Source of the DNA: Brienomyrus brachyistius
Taxonomy: Eukaryota > Chordata > Actinopteri > Osteoglossiformes > Mormyridae
Assembly: GCF_023856365.1 (NCBI RefSeq)
Contig: NC_064543.1
Location: 2,439,952-2,503,951 of the forward strand
Length of the DNA: 64,000 nt
Direction of reading: 5' to 3'
The translations under genes and the position numbers were made by a program. The notes beneath the pieces are model-generated. The model saw nothing but the letters and a program-made list of their open reading frames with translations, was not told the DNA's origin and made no database searches. Of the stretch, positions 45,635-57,095 are shown in pieces (position 1 is the first letter of the stretch; the number at the start of each line of letters is the position of its first letter).

Positions 45635-46118
45635 CAGTGCCAGTCAAAAGCTTAGACGCACCAAGTCACCTACAAAGGAAAATGGTAAGGTGTTGCATCA
45701 CGTGACCTGGTCACCTGACCTAAACCCAGTTGAGATGGTTTTGGAGGAGTTCGACCAGAGAGTGAAGGAAAGCACACATGAGGAACGCACCTCATGAAAC
45801 TGGCGTAGAGGATACAGTAGGGCCAGCCAGTCCCTGGAGCAAATGGGGTTAAGGGCCTTACTCAAGGGCCCAATGGTGAAATCACTCTGCCGACCCAGGG
45901 ATTTGTACTGGCAACCTTCTGAGTCCCAACCCACAGAGCTGCCCCCCCCCCCCAGCAAAATTATATATTTATAATTTTATTTCATTATATAATTATTGTC
46001 AGTGCTTAACTCCATATATGTTATTTTATAGTTTTGATGTCTTTGTAATTATTCTGAAATGTAGAGAATACTACACCTTCTATGGGTGGGTGTGTCCAAA
46101 CTTTTGAAACTGATTTTG
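45635..46118 (+). mobile_element. Tc1-like transposon deletion derivative interrupted by a SINE
   Basis: The left terminus after TA (45633-45634) is CAGTGCCAGTCAAAAGC. The right part, GGTGTGTCCAAACTTTTG near 46089-46108, is complementary to a Tc1 end, with TA at 46119-46120. Inside, the plus strand encodes a remnant of the transposase with TWSPDLNPVEMVLEEFDQR, including the third catalytic acid (Glu) of the DDE motif, then a stop near 45796. The rest of the transposase is deleted. A second-family SINE is nested at 45806-45952, so the Tc1 element inserted and decayed before that SINE arrived. Confidence 0.8.
45806..45952 (-). mobile_element. Second SINE family, nested in the Tc1 relic
   Basis: TTAAGGGCCTTACTCAAGGG, then GTGAAATCACTCTGCCGACC, then the B-box complement GGGATTTGTACTGGCAACC, then the head region ending in a C run. 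Confidence 0.7.
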
Positions 46119-46961
46119 TATATCCTATATATTTACAGTTTAGAGTTTGCAGGCTATAGCAAATAACATGTTAGACCTGCTCCATGCAGCATCTGCTGCC
46201 ATGTTGCTATTGCAATTAAAAATCAGTTCTTATTTGTAAACTGTTGTATGTTCACTTCATGGTTTGGCAATATGAGTGAGATGTTTTTGAACATAAAACC
46301 CATATAGAATAATGAAACAGAGGTTTGTTACTTAATATGACTCCATGAGCCCCAGGGAAATATGTAAATGGTTGAGAATCTTCTGCAATTCTTTCTCTCT
46401 CCCCTTTTTATTTTGGTGCTTTTACCGACTACCTGTGATCTTCAAAATCAGATAACAGTGAGCAGATATGCACAGAGCTGTGTTAGGAATAAGCACCAAC
46501 CATGTGATAAAGTGATAACACCATCATGCAGCTACACACGGCCTTCGGTTAAATCACCTCAAACTCTATTGGCATTTCAGAATATGCAGGCGTACAGTGA
46601 AACAAAATATCAATTGTCCAAGACAAGACTGCTTCGCACAAAAGACATAAATATGCCGGATAAATAAATATGCTGAACAAACAGTAAAAGTTTCAAATAG
46701 GGCTGTGCAATGGGTTTCACTGTAAGCGGCTTACAGTGAACGAGCAGTAGCAAAACATTATAAAAAAATGATGCAATCTAGTGCAGATGGTTGGTGAGCA
46801 GTTATGGATTAAGTTGTTCAATGGAATTACAAACAGGAAGACCGATACATAAATGCAACGGCTAACACTCATGAAATGCCCAAGGGTTACGTCAAAATAG
46901 TATCAACAGACACTTTTCATTGATCCCCGTGGAGAAATTCTCTTTCCACCTCCTCCATCTT

Positions 46962-47116
46962 GCTTGGTCGTGAAGGGCAGCCGCCGATTATAGAGCCCAG
47001 GGAGCTGGGGGTTAGGGGCCTTGCTCAAGGAGCCAGAGACACGCCGAGGCTGGGCTCAAACCAACAACCTTCTGATCACAGAGGCATAGCCCACTGAGCC
47101 ACACACACTGTGCTAC
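46962..47116 (-). mobile_element. Second SINE family copy
   Basis: GGGGTTAGGGGCCTTGCTCA and the B-box complement GGGCTCAAACCAACAACC are in the usual order, followed by CACTGAGCCACAC (A-box side). Confidence 0.7.
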
Positions 47117-47542
47117 CATGCCCTCATACTGTCTTATTAGAAGCTAAACAAAAGTCTGTTTCCTTGCGTTAAAATACTCAGGAGATGCGTTGAAGAGCAA
47201 ATTAAATGCTGTTGTGTAATATTTTGTTTGACAAATCTATACCAAGCATATTCACCAAAACAGGATAAAATGATAGCAAAATGTGCTGTACAGACATAGA
47301 ATAGATATACCAAAGTAGAGAAGCCTCTTAACAGACTGGAACTCAACTTTGGCCGCTCAGGGAGCTAGACATTTGGTCATTATTCATGTTCTGCACTTTT
47401 GTCCAGTCTGTTTGGGAGAAGGGAAAACGTAGAAATAAAGATGGATGCTCCCATTACTATGCCTAGAGGGCTGTTACTTTGCATCAAGCAAAAATGGACA
47501 AATAGCAATATGTGCCAACCCTAGTTTTTTTTTAGACCTCAC
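47117..47542. other. No gene recognised
   Basis: AT-rich flank downstream (in minus sense) of the candidate exon. No repeat was recognised. Confidence 0.4.
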
Positions 47543-47753
47543 CTGCGAAATGCATCTGCCAGTCTGTGGGAGATTCTGCACACCTTCCTGAGGAGAGGCA
47601 GAAAGCCAAAGAGTGTTGGTGCTGTGCGTGCGCGTGAGTTGCTGTAGTATGTCCGAGTGTAAGGCGCAGATGACGATCCCACCGGAATAAAATCGGTAAA
47701 ACTGTAAGTTATGTTATAATTCATGGTAACTCCTCCTGTACCCAAGAGGCTCT
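47543..47753 (-). CDS. Candidate isolated coding exon, product unknown
   Basis: On the minus strand a pyrimidine-rich acceptor (CCTTTCTGTGTCTCAG) ends just before 47753. A strong donor (GCAG/GTGAGG) follows 47543. The 211 bp between them stay open in one frame. An ATG in a good context (GTTACCATGA) lies at 47724-47722 and could be the start if this is a first coding exon. From it the product reads MNYNITYSFTDFIPVGSSS, then a Ser/Arg/Thr-rich stretch, then LFGFLPLLRKVCRISHRLAD and AFRR. The in-frame TGA lies within the donor (GTGAGG), so the frame closes only if the exon is not spliced. I do not recognise the protein; no signal peptide or clear membrane segment is seen. No partner exon was identified in the window, so it may be chance. 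Confidence 0.3.
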
Positions 47754-48377
47754 CTGAGACACAGAAAGGCTCAGAGTAAATATAAAATCATTTATTGCTA
47801 TATATTTGCAGATAATCTATATTTATGAACCTGCGATATGAATTTCATCAGTATTCTAAAAATATTTAGTCACTGTTTGAGATTTTCACTACTTATCTTC
47901 AGTGTGTTGGCTGACTTAAAGTGAAATGCATTTCTTGCGAAATAGCATGTTTAATTCTTAAAGAGAGAAGATGGAGTCGTCTTTGCAGCAAGAATATCAT
48001 ACGTTAGTCTATTGATTTGAAAATGTTTGGATGGCCTGCCACCTGCTGGACGCATTAAGCATGGCGGGCGTATTACCAGATCTAGTATGCAGAGTGCATC
48101 TTAGCATCGATCAAACAGTGAAACCAGAAATCCAAGTTGCTCTGATTTGTGTTCATTATTAAATTCCATTTACCTCAGTACCAAGAATCAATTGTTGTGT
48201 TTTTCTTAATCATTTAAGTCCTGACAATGCAATCTTTCTATATAAGTGTATCCAATTTATCGATCACCTTTTATTTTTTTTTATCAAAAACTGTTGGTCT
48301 GAAGATACACGATAATGGAAGCGGACAGAGTATGTATCTCTTACACTGACATTCAAACAAACAGCAATAGCAGGACG
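47754..48377. other. No gene recognised
   Basis: AT-rich, upstream (minus sense) of the candidate exon. No promoter motif was identified with confidence. Confidence 0.4.
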
Positions 48378-48705
48378 TGTACACACACACATACACACAC
48401 ACACACACACACATTTGTATTAATATCTTTGTGGGCACAGTCCAATCCATTCATTTCTATAGGTAAAACCCTAATCTCAGCAATGACACCCTTAAGCCCC
48501 ACCCACTCCTAACCTTAACCATAAGTAACCAAACAAAATATGAGACTTTTAATGTTTTTAGTTTTTTGACTGCAGACACAGATTTTTATAAAATTGAGTT
48601 TCCCCTTGTGGGGACTGAAAAATGGTCCCCATAATTTCAAAATAACAGGTTATCCTCACATTCTGGAACATTTGGTGTATACATAACCCTCCCCCACACA
48701 CACAG
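48378..48705. repeat. Hairpin-rich TGTGGGGAC repeat, copy 3, between CA tracts
   Basis: There is a CA tract at 48378-48412 and a shorter one near 48692-48704. Between them come CATTCATTTCTATAGGTAAA, CCTAACCTTAACCATAAGTA, ACCAAACAAAATATGAG and CTTGTGGGGACTGAAAAATG, in the same order as the other two copies. Confidence 0.75.
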
Positions 48706-49059
48706 CAGACAAATTAGAGATGCCAATTCATCGAATCTACCCCAACAGTGAGAAAGGTAGGAGTGCGTGCACTACCCGCTGAGCAGAAGCACTGCTTTAC
48801 AAGGGGAAAATTGTCACTTTAACTTCACTTTAAATGTTTATTTGTATCGATGTGTATTACTTTCAGTCCCTGGGTGGACTGTACATTCGCAGTGACCTTG
48901 CATTGTGTAGACTGTCATGGATGGATGGATGCAGGCCTGTAGCCAGAAAAAAATTTCAAGGGGAGTTCTGCAAATATGAAAGGGGGTGGGGGGGGTCAAT
49001 CTCGTTATTTTATTCCTTAGTTGGGAGCAATCTAATTGTGGGGGGGGGGGGGGTGGTTC

Positions 49060-49351
49060 CAGGGACGGATTATGGGTTGTGTGGCCCCTGGGCAAAACGT
49101 TCGCGAGGGCCCCCCCCCACCACCACAACCACCACAATTCAAGGGCCCTTGGCAGCCAAACGCCAACCGTATAGGGTCAGGGGCCCTTGTAGGCAGAGGA
49201 TCAAAGAATGTGGGCCCTCTAAAATAGACAAACGAAAATACATTGTTGATAAGCGTTGCAAATTGTTTTGGGCTAGGGGCCCCACGGGCCCCCTGCACCC
49301 CAAGGGCCCCTGGGCAGCGGCCCTGCTGGCCCGGTCCGTAATCCGTCCCTG
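49060..49351. mobile_element. hAT-type MITE with a perfect 8-bp target duplication
   Basis: The element starts CAGGGACGGATTATGG and ends CCGTAATCCGTCCCTG; 13 of the terminal bases are exactly complementary. GGTGGTTC flanks both ends (49052-49059 and 49352-49359). The 8-bp duplication and the C-A-G-G-G ends place it with hAT transposons. The 292-bp body is rich in GGGGCCC blocks and has no transposase. The flanks seem to be another older repeat beginning near 48933, so this insertion is nested. Confidence 0.92.
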
Positions 49352-49359
49352 GGTGGTTC

Positions 49360-50195
49360 CAGACTATGTGCCTGGAAGGATGACTGCGACTGTATGGATG
49401 ATTTTTTTCCATGTGAAACATAAATTATAGTATTTTTATTGATCAATAAAAATATGTAGACCAAAAATGGGGGACATTTAACTTGGTCACGCTCACCTGA
49501 AGCCTAACCCAAGCTGAACAGGTTACATCCTCAGTTTCTCAAAAGCTCCCCTTAATAATGTGCATAGTTGGAAACATTCAGTTATATGTTATGTAAGTTG
49601 CAGCTATGCTCTTGGCAAACGTACCCCTGGATGGTATGTCAGTCCATTGCAGGGCACATACAGATGTGGAAAAACTTAAGAGACTTTTATTTTCACTTAT
49701 TTTTCAATTTATGAGTAAGCATGTAAGAATAAAATATATACGTTTTTTTGCAAACCGGACCCTGGTACTTGTCTGCTTCTCATTAATGAAGGGCTGCTTC
49801 CTTGCTTTATGGGTCTTCAGTCCTGCTTCTAGGAGCCTGATATGAACTGTCCTAGCAGTGCACTTCACACCTGCACTTAATGTTTCCCATTCTTTTTCAA
49901 GGTCACTTGAGGTCATCCTCCGATTTATGAGACTCTGCCAGATAAGTTAACTGTCATCCCTGGCATTAGAAAGTCACTTTTGCCCTTTGCCTGGCTGCTT
50001 TCTGGTCGTTCCCAGTGTCTCCTGCTTCACCTTATTCTTGTTTACTGCCGTTTTAAAAATTTTGAACCTGGAAGCAACCTGCTGCTCAGCGTAGCCTCCT
50101 GCCAGCAGAACCTGGATTAAACCAGGATTTAAAAATGCAGATGGCTGTACTGTACACACACATTCACAGTCGTAAATTTAGCTGCATGTTTCTAT
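49360..50195. other. No gene recognised
   Basis: Only short frames without domains. Confidence 0.35.
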
Positions 50196-50328
50196 ATCGT
50201 GGGAATAAACCCATAACACAGGGAAAGCATGCAAGTTGCACGCATGTGGCACAAGCAAGATCAGAACCCCCAACCATAGAGGGACGAGAGAACCACCCGA
50301 CCCACTGAAGCACCATGCTGCCTCCCCC
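50196..50328 (-). mobile_element. Possible SINE head fragment
   Basis: The plus-strand order, a ACAGGGAAAGCATGCAAG segment, CAGAACCCCCAACCATAGAG as a B-box-complement-like region, and CACCATGCTGCC as the A-box end, fits the head of a tRNA-derived SINE in antisense. Confidence 0.45.
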
Positions 50329-50496
50329 ACACACAAAATCGAAAACAGTAAAAACCTTTTCAGGTTTTATTTTACAAGCGAAAACACTGTTAATTTTGGA
50401 GGGCATGTTAGGATTAGTTATCATTTTTATTTGAAGTGCAAACTCTCACTGGCTTGGCTGTACTGGCTTGTACAGGCATCAAAGTAAAGCACAGAA

Positions 50497-50688
50497 CAGG
50501 GGTGGGCAGTCTTATCCGCAAAAAAGGGCCGGTGTGTGTGCAGGTTTGTGGGGTGACCTTTAGGTCAGCTGTTCAAACCCAGATGTGAGGACTCTTCAGC
50601 CAATCAATCCTCTAGTAATCTGATTAGGGAGTTACAGCAAAAACCCACAACTACAATGGCCCTCTCTGGATAAGATTGCCTCCCCCTG
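50497..50688. mobile_element. MITE with long imperfect inverted termini
   Basis: The left end CAGGGGTGGGCAGTCTTATC and the right end GATAAGATTGCCTCCCCCTG are complementary with few mismatches. The pairing continues inward through GGGCCGGTGTG and CAATGGCCCT. Length is about 192 bp with no coding content. The ends fit a hAT-like MITE, but the target duplication is not clean. Confidence 0.65.
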
Positions 50689-51559
50689 GTCTAGAACATA
50701 TAGATTGATAGTAGCAGTAGAATTACGACTAAATTAAAGTGGATGGAAAAAAATGTAAAAATCAAAGACATCATTTACCACTAGGTGCCAGTATAGAGAT
50801 CCAAATTGCTTAAAGATTGTCAATACCCTGCTGGAAAGATAATGGTCAGTCTCAGCTTGGTAATCAAATAGTCAGGACAACAGAAAAGGACTATAAGGAG
50901 AATTGTTTTTCACAGTGGTGAAGTGCACTTTTGGCTTCCTTAGACTTGAACACGTTCTACAGTGTGGGTATTAAAGCAGAAAGACATAGATCTTAGAGAC
51001 CTGCAGATTGTAAGCAGGGCAATTAATTTCAATTGCAATTTGGGCTCCCAGTGATTATTAAGACATTCTTGTGTTATACACACAGCACACCCCTTTCCAG
51101 TTCCTTTTTATTTATTTTTCAGTCGAATTATATCAAGTTCAAGGAAAGACAAGTTTAAAAATTTTTTTTTTTATTAAAGTTCAGTAAATAATTGATATTT
51201 CTAAAATCAATGAATAATTCTGTAAAATAATTGTGATCTCAATAGTGACGAGAATAATCATTATGATAATTTTTGCCATAATTGAGTATCACATACTTGT
51301 GTTTAAGATTGCATCGAGTTAATGGAAACAAGTTTTCATAAACCATTGGGGCAATCTAGGAGAGTGTAGGGTGTTCCTGGACAGTGCAGGATCCCTGTAA
51401 AATGACAGCACTGCCTACTGATATAACTTCATTAGTGGAACATGACTGCAGCATTTTAGACAATCCCTAGTAAATGTGGTGCAAGACTCCATCCTTTCTC
51501 TGTTCACTTTACATTAACAATATGGGAAACTGATATTTTTAGTAGAAGGTTATACTGAA
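50689..51559. other. No gene recognised
   Basis: AT-rich, with no repeat boundary or domain recognised. Confidence 0.4.
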
Positions 51560-51925
51560 GGGGGCGGCATGGTGGTGCAGTGGTTAGCACTGTTGCCTCA
51601 CACCTCAGGGACCAAGGGTTCGAGTCTCCGCCTGGGTCACATGTGTGTGGAGTTTGCATGTTCTCTCCATGTCGTCGTGGGGTTTCCTCCGGGTACTCCA
51701 GTTTCCCCCCACAGTCCAAAAACATGCTGAGGCCAATTGGAGTTACTAAATTGCCCGTAGGTGTGCATGTGAGAGTGAATGGTGTGCGAGTGTGCCCTGC
51801 GATGAGCTGGCCCCCCATCCTGGGTTGTTCCCTGCTTCGTGCCCATTGATTCCGGGATAGGCTCCGGACCCCCCGCGACCCGGTAGGATAAGCGGTTTGG
51901 AAAATGGATGGATGGATGGATGGAT
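51560..51925 (+). mobile_element. tRNA-derived SINE with ATGG tail, best-preserved copy
   Basis: It starts GGGGGCGGCATGGTGGTGC with A box TGGTGCAGTGG and B box GGTTCGAGTCTCC. All central segments are present, and it ends GGAAAATGGATGG followed by five ATGG units. The flanks GGTTATACTGAA (51548-51559) and GGTTATACAGAA (51926-51937) are a 12-bp target duplication with one mismatch. The near-consensus sequence and long tail suggest the most recent insertion in the window. Confidence 0.92.
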
Positions 51926-52595
51926 GGTTATACAGAAACATCACAATCAGGGGTTTTACAACTTATGGGTGTAAATATCTACCTCTGGCTCTTCTACCTG
52001 AGAACTACTCTCCTGTCATCCCCTTTAGTTGGGATCTCATGTTCCTTTTATTGGGATCTCATGGTTGGACAAGGCTCCCAGTTTAATGCATTTAATGTAA
52101 AAAAGATAAGTGGTATTTATATTAAAATTTATATTTATATTAAAATATTTCCCCACCATGCGCTGGATATTATTTCTTCCTTTATTTCTTCTGGCAGGCG
52201 ATACCAGAATTCCCAAGCACTGCATAAGAGGCTATCAACTTATACACCCTACAAAAAGAAAATAAACCACAAATAATATATTCTAAACATCGACGACAGT
52301 AGTCATTCAGACCAAGGAGGAAATATTTTAATTTGGTGTTATTACGATTTTACCAAAGTCAAAAAATGTTATTTGGGACAAAGCTAAATCCCAGAAAGAC
52401 ACAGCATGTGGAAGGCTCACGTCATACAAAACGTAATACTTGCGCAGCTCTAATCACACTGTTATATAACAAAACAGCAGTGTGGTTATGAGAATGTATG
52501 GCAATGACTGGCTAAATCTGAAGCAAAAGTATTTTACTTTAATCTGCAAGAACACTGAAGGCAAGATTGATTTTGGTGACGGCTAAACATTAGTG
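51926..52595. other. No gene recognised
   Basis: AT-rich, with no repeat or domain recognised. Confidence 0.4.
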
Positions 52596-52790
52596 TGCTA
52601 TCCCTCTGTGCCTATGATGGGAAGGTCGCCGGTTCGAGCCTGGTTTTGCCAGAATAGTCACATGCCCTTGAGCAAGGCCCTTAACCCCCAGCTCCATGGG
52701 TGCAACTGCAGGTGGCTGCCCTTCACTGCCAAGCTTATTCTTACCTACGTCTGTCATGGGGTAGCCAAAAATTATTATTATTATTACTGC
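52596..52790 (+). mobile_element. Second SINE family, plus-strand copy
   Basis: The B box GGTCGCCGGTTCGAGCC is near canonical, followed by GCCCTTGAGCAAGGCCCTTA, GCTGCCCTTCACTGCC and an ATT-repeat tail (52768-52786). This is the only plus-oriented and best-preserved copy of the family here. Confidence 0.7.
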
Positions 52791-53526
52791 ACATCACCAA
52801 AAGATCCAGGTCTGATGCAGAACACACCCCACCCCCTAGTTTGCTTATTTAATAAGAACATGCCTCTTCACAAAAACCATGCAGCGAATATTCTAGGATA
52901 AGACAGCTGGCATGATATACGAGCTGAAATACACATTTATTTGTTACATTTACTTTCTGCTTTCTTAAATCTGTTACACCATAACGAAGCATTGTGATTC
53001 TGCATTTGAAATGAAATTTCCTTCGTAGATAATATGGACACAGGGTGTATGTTAAGTCTTTGGTGGGTGGCATGTGCTTCGGATGAAGGGCAGCTTCACA
53101 AGCAGCACAGAGGCCGGAAGATAAACGCAGACCCTGCAGCAGAAGCACATAGTTTTCTTATTAAAGTTTATAAATATGCAAATGCACAGCCACATTTAAT
53201 TACATAAGTGCCCTATTTTATATGTGAATGTTTTTTTTCTATTCCTGTGTATATAAAACTTACTGTAAGTATTTTTTCTCAATGAGGAAAATGCAACATG
53301 CAAAATTAAAACGTTATAAAAAGGAATTTAGAAGCAGCACCGGTCATTGTGGGTTATCTTCCGGGTTCATCCGTTTCCCCCCACAGTTCAATTACATACT
53401 AAAGTAAGATGGAGTTGCCAAATGCAATTTGTGAATGCGATAGGTTGACGCCCTAGGTATAGGTAAACATTCTGTTTGTCAAAGGGTTTAAATCAACAAC
53501 ACATATCTGTGGGCAGTCGTTGTTTG
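52791..53526. other. No gene recognised
   Basis: A fragment near 53345-53400 containing TTCATCCGTTTCCCCCCACA may be an internal piece of the ATGG-tailed SINE. Confidence 0.35.
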
Positions 53527-54377
53527 TAGAGATGCACCGATCTGATATTTAGATCGGGATCGGCACCGTTCCAGATCTACTCAGTTTCGGTTGTTGCAGT
53601 CTCTAAAAAGATATCTCCTATTTCGTGTTAAATCTATTTGTACAACCAAACGCACTACAGCTCTTTCTCGCTTTAGATTTTCTGTGGCATTCATGCTAAG
53701 TGCTATGGCTGCCTCTCAGTCTTTTTGCCACTCAGTGGGTGTGAGCGCAGTGACGTCTACCTGTTGTGACGTTATGCTCATACCCTTTACAATAGGAGGA
53801 GTCTAAGAATAGATCAGGTAAGGATTGGGAAATATTTACGCTCTTAGCTGGAACTACTAGCATAGCAATTTTCAATCTTTGAAAAAACAAAGTTTTGATA
53901 GGTGGGAAATGCGAGACAACGCGATTAATATGAAAACAGCAATGTATGATTTGGGAGTCGCTGGCTTGGGCTGTGCTGCTACAGCTTGTGATACACGAGC
54001 GGCTGATATCGCAACGAAGTGCCGCTATTGCCAGTGGGAGAAAAAATATGGGGCATTTGAAGCATTCGCCACTTCCGTATAATCGCTTGGAAGATATTCA
54101 AATAGAACTGCAAAACGCGTCAAAAACGCTTAAAACATGATATATATAAACAAGGTGGAACAGTACGTTATGTATGTTTCTAGTAGCCTAATTAAAGATT
54201 TTTATCTGTATTTACTAGTTGAAAAATATTAATAACATAAAGTATAAATATATATTATATATTTATTATATTAAAATATTAAGGTAAAATAGCTATTGTA
54301 TCGGAAACTATCGTTATGAGCCGTTGTGTATCGGAATCAGATCAGAACTGAAAATAATGTGGATTGGTCCATCGATA
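53527..54377 (+). mobile_element. Old non-autonomous hAT element with a possible BED-finger remnant
   Basis: The left end TAGAGATGCACCGATCTG and the right end GGATTGGTCCATCGATA are imperfectly complementary; fish hAT elements typically end in TAG(G/A)GATGCACCGAT. A segment on the plus strand (about 53985-54110) reads CDTRAADIATKCRYCQW and, after a frameshift, RLEDIQIEL. This resembles the Cys-x2-Cys part and the following helix of the BED zinc finger found at the N-terminus of hAT transposases. The catalytic domain is absent. The target duplication could not be read, so the right border is approximate. Confidence 0.6.
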
Positions 54378-54831
54378 ATTGCATGATTTATACTCTGGCT
54401 TATAGTTGCACTAAAAGTACTTCAGTTCATCAGGACTGCCTTTTTGTCTTTGGTTCATTTGGCTTCAGACATGCAGGGTGTGATTTAGAAGGTTTGGTCA
54501 TCGGCCAGGAGAAAGTCTTTCCTAAGCTGACATTGACACCTTGCAGACATTCATTCTCCGTGGTCTTGGAGTGCTTTGAGAGCAATCACATGGAAAACAC
54601 TGGCTAATTTTTTCCTAGCTACAATTAGTCAGGGAAACAGTGAACTCAATCAACCAGTATGTGGTGCCTCTAGTAGCTATGAACATTCCACTTACTTGAG
54701 CAAAAGTCACTCAATAATGACCAAACTATCCAGAAATACATTCTTAAATGTTTTGTAAAACAATTTAGCAATCAATTGTCATTGTTGACATACCACAACA
54801 ATGAAATGTGTCTTCTGTATTTAACCCATAT
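54378..54831. other. No gene recognised
   Basis: No domain or repeat was recognised. Confidence 0.4.
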
Positions 54832-54978
54832 ATGACATCGTGACATAGCAGTGGGCAGCTAATTCAACGCCCGGGGAGCAGTTCTTGGGGGTGGTACCTT
54901 GCTGGTCGGGGATTTGAACCTGCCATTTTTCGATTACACGTGTGCTTCCCCAACCATTAAGCCACCACTGCCCACAAC
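54832..54978 (-). mobile_element. Second SINE family copy
   Basis: CCCGGGGAGCAGTTCTTGGG, the B-box complement GGGATTTGAACCTGCC and the end AAGCCACCACTGCCCA fit the family head in antisense. Confidence 0.6.
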
Positions 54979-55375
54979 ATGTCACAATATGTGTCAAAAC
55001 AAGGCTGTGTTTGTTTAACAAATCATATAGAACACAATATTATGATGGTTTGAACAAACAAGAGAAGATGGTCACAGGCATGAGTAACTCTTCCTGTACT
55101 GAAAAACTTCTTTTGTAGTTCAAACAAGCAAGCGTCATCAGTGATCTCCACAAACTCTGGCACTGTCGAGGGTGTTCTCAATGGGACCTGCTTTCATCTG
55201 TCCTCTCTGGGTCGCTGTATTTGTTTGTTTGTTTACTTGGGAATGCTAAAGGATCCTTTGCCTTTGTCTGCTGTTGTTGCACTCAACAACATCACTCCTG
55301 GCCATAACAAAAAGGGCAAAACAGCACAGACCAGGGATGGGGATAAATATCATTCCCATGCAGCTCCCTAGTGCC

Positions 55376-55548
55376 TTGTCAACCATTTATTCGACACCAG
55401 TGGAGCACTATTCAGGGTTATAGGCCCTGTTCTCAGGCCCAGCCGCAATGAAACTATCCTGTCAAGCGCTGGATTGAGACTGGTGACCTTCTGATCTCAG
55501 GCACAGAGGGCTTAACCCATGAAGTCATGCACTGTCCCGTGTGAAATG
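55376..55548 (-). mobile_element. Second SINE family copy, degenerate
   Basis: ACCATTTATTCGACACCAG, GGTTATAGGCCCTGTTCTCA, then a B-box-complement-like TGAGACTGGTGACCTTCTGA, in the family order. Confidence 0.5.
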
Positions 55549-57095
55549 CCCTTAAAATTCCAAACCTTGTTGTGATGCCAACCTCAGGCATTTAAAATTC
55601 TCAAGAGAGTGAATAACATTTACCAGACAAATCCAAGAGTGAGGCACATAGACACAACCTGCTTAAAGGGATTTCGGTATTGATTGGTTATGTTTTTCAG
55701 TTGGACATGCAGATATCTGAAAACCTTGTTAACGTGTGCTTCAATTAAAAATACTTGTACACCTCCTTTACGGAAATATGCACATAAAGTAAGGAAGTAT
55801 ACTTTAACCTCTATGTTTTATTCGTACTCAGAGCTGTTCACCATGTGTTCATGGTTTAAAACAGGCGCATTGATTAAAAAAAAAATGACTGAACTACTGC
55901 CTTCTACATGTTTATATCAATGCCAGAGAAGCACAGCCAAGTCACCACAATGAACTTTTTGGGGAAGAAGTGTATTATTCTTTCAGTTTTTATCATTTTT
56001 CCCTCCAGTTTTCTTTTCCCTGGCTGTTTGAGTTGGGAAGTCCTTGGACAGAATAAATTTTACAAAGACTGACAGATTTTGAAAAGGAAGCCTTGCTGAA
56101 TGCTGTATATAATAAGGGTTTGCAGTCTATTCCGCTGCATTTCTTTGTTTCCTTAGACTGGCCTTGAATAGATAAAATGTCACTGAATGGAAACTTAGCC
56201 GGAGATTCACTCGATTTAGCTTCTCCATAACAATAAGGGTTTCCGATTTATTATACAACCTAATCTCTGTACCTGGTTAATTGAATTATCTTCAGATCAT
56301 ATAATGATATCCACATGCAGTACATTCCTTTAATCTTAACTACTAAAGACTGATTAATTCACGTTTTAGCTGTTAAATCTTGTGAGATTCAGTTGGCCTG
56401 AAGATGGAATAGGCGTCTTATAGTGCCATGTTAACACAGGAGAGAGAGTTAGAGGGAATCACTAACAATGCTGGTTAATCATTGTAAACACTGTTGCTTA
56501 ATGGCTACTGTGCTTTCAAAAGGTACATCCAACTACCTTACTGATGGGAAATCAAAATTTGAATCAGTTTTTTTTTTTTTAACAAAGACCAGAAAAAAAT
56601 GCCATAAACAATTTTGTTCATTTCAGATCTCCTGTTGGAGCACCTGAATGTAAATTTCCCTGCAGGGTAGCTTCATTGCTCAGGGCACCATTTGAAGTGA
56701 GGAATCCTTAACACTAGATGGTGATATCTCCCCTCTGATGAAACATCTCCTTTATTTTTCACCAGTTTAATCCTGCACTCTTATAAAATGGCCCTGGTTA
56801 GATTCTTCAAAGTAAAAGTTAGGACACTAATGAAAAGAATGATCCAATAAAACTTTACTAGCAACCAAAACTGCACAACAACAGTCCCTTCAATCAACAA
56901 AATATTTCACAAGTGGTATCAAGAACACTTTAAATAGAGCTGATTGTTCGTGCTTTTTGGCCTGTCATTGTCCTTGTTGTTTTCAGCCTTACTACACACG
57001 CCTGTTCCTTTGTTTAGTCATGTGACGGTGGGTCATCTTCTGGGTTTGACAGAAACAGGCGCCCCAAAAGGCAACAAGCTCCCCTTGTTTTGCAG
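55549..57095. other. No gene recognised
   Basis: AT-rich until about 56990, where GC and CpG content begin to rise towards the candidate exon. Confidence 0.4.

Noticed and set aside
47543..47600. BH3-like motif (RISHRLADAFRR) in the candidate exon
   Set aside because: The A-D-x-F core and spacing resemble BH3, but the key leucine position is Ser and nothing else supports a BH3-only protein.
51504..51944. 146-residue minus-strand frame ending in a Pro/Thr/His-rich sequence
   Set aside because: It is the antisense of the SINE. The same peptide phrases recur antisense to the other SINE copies.
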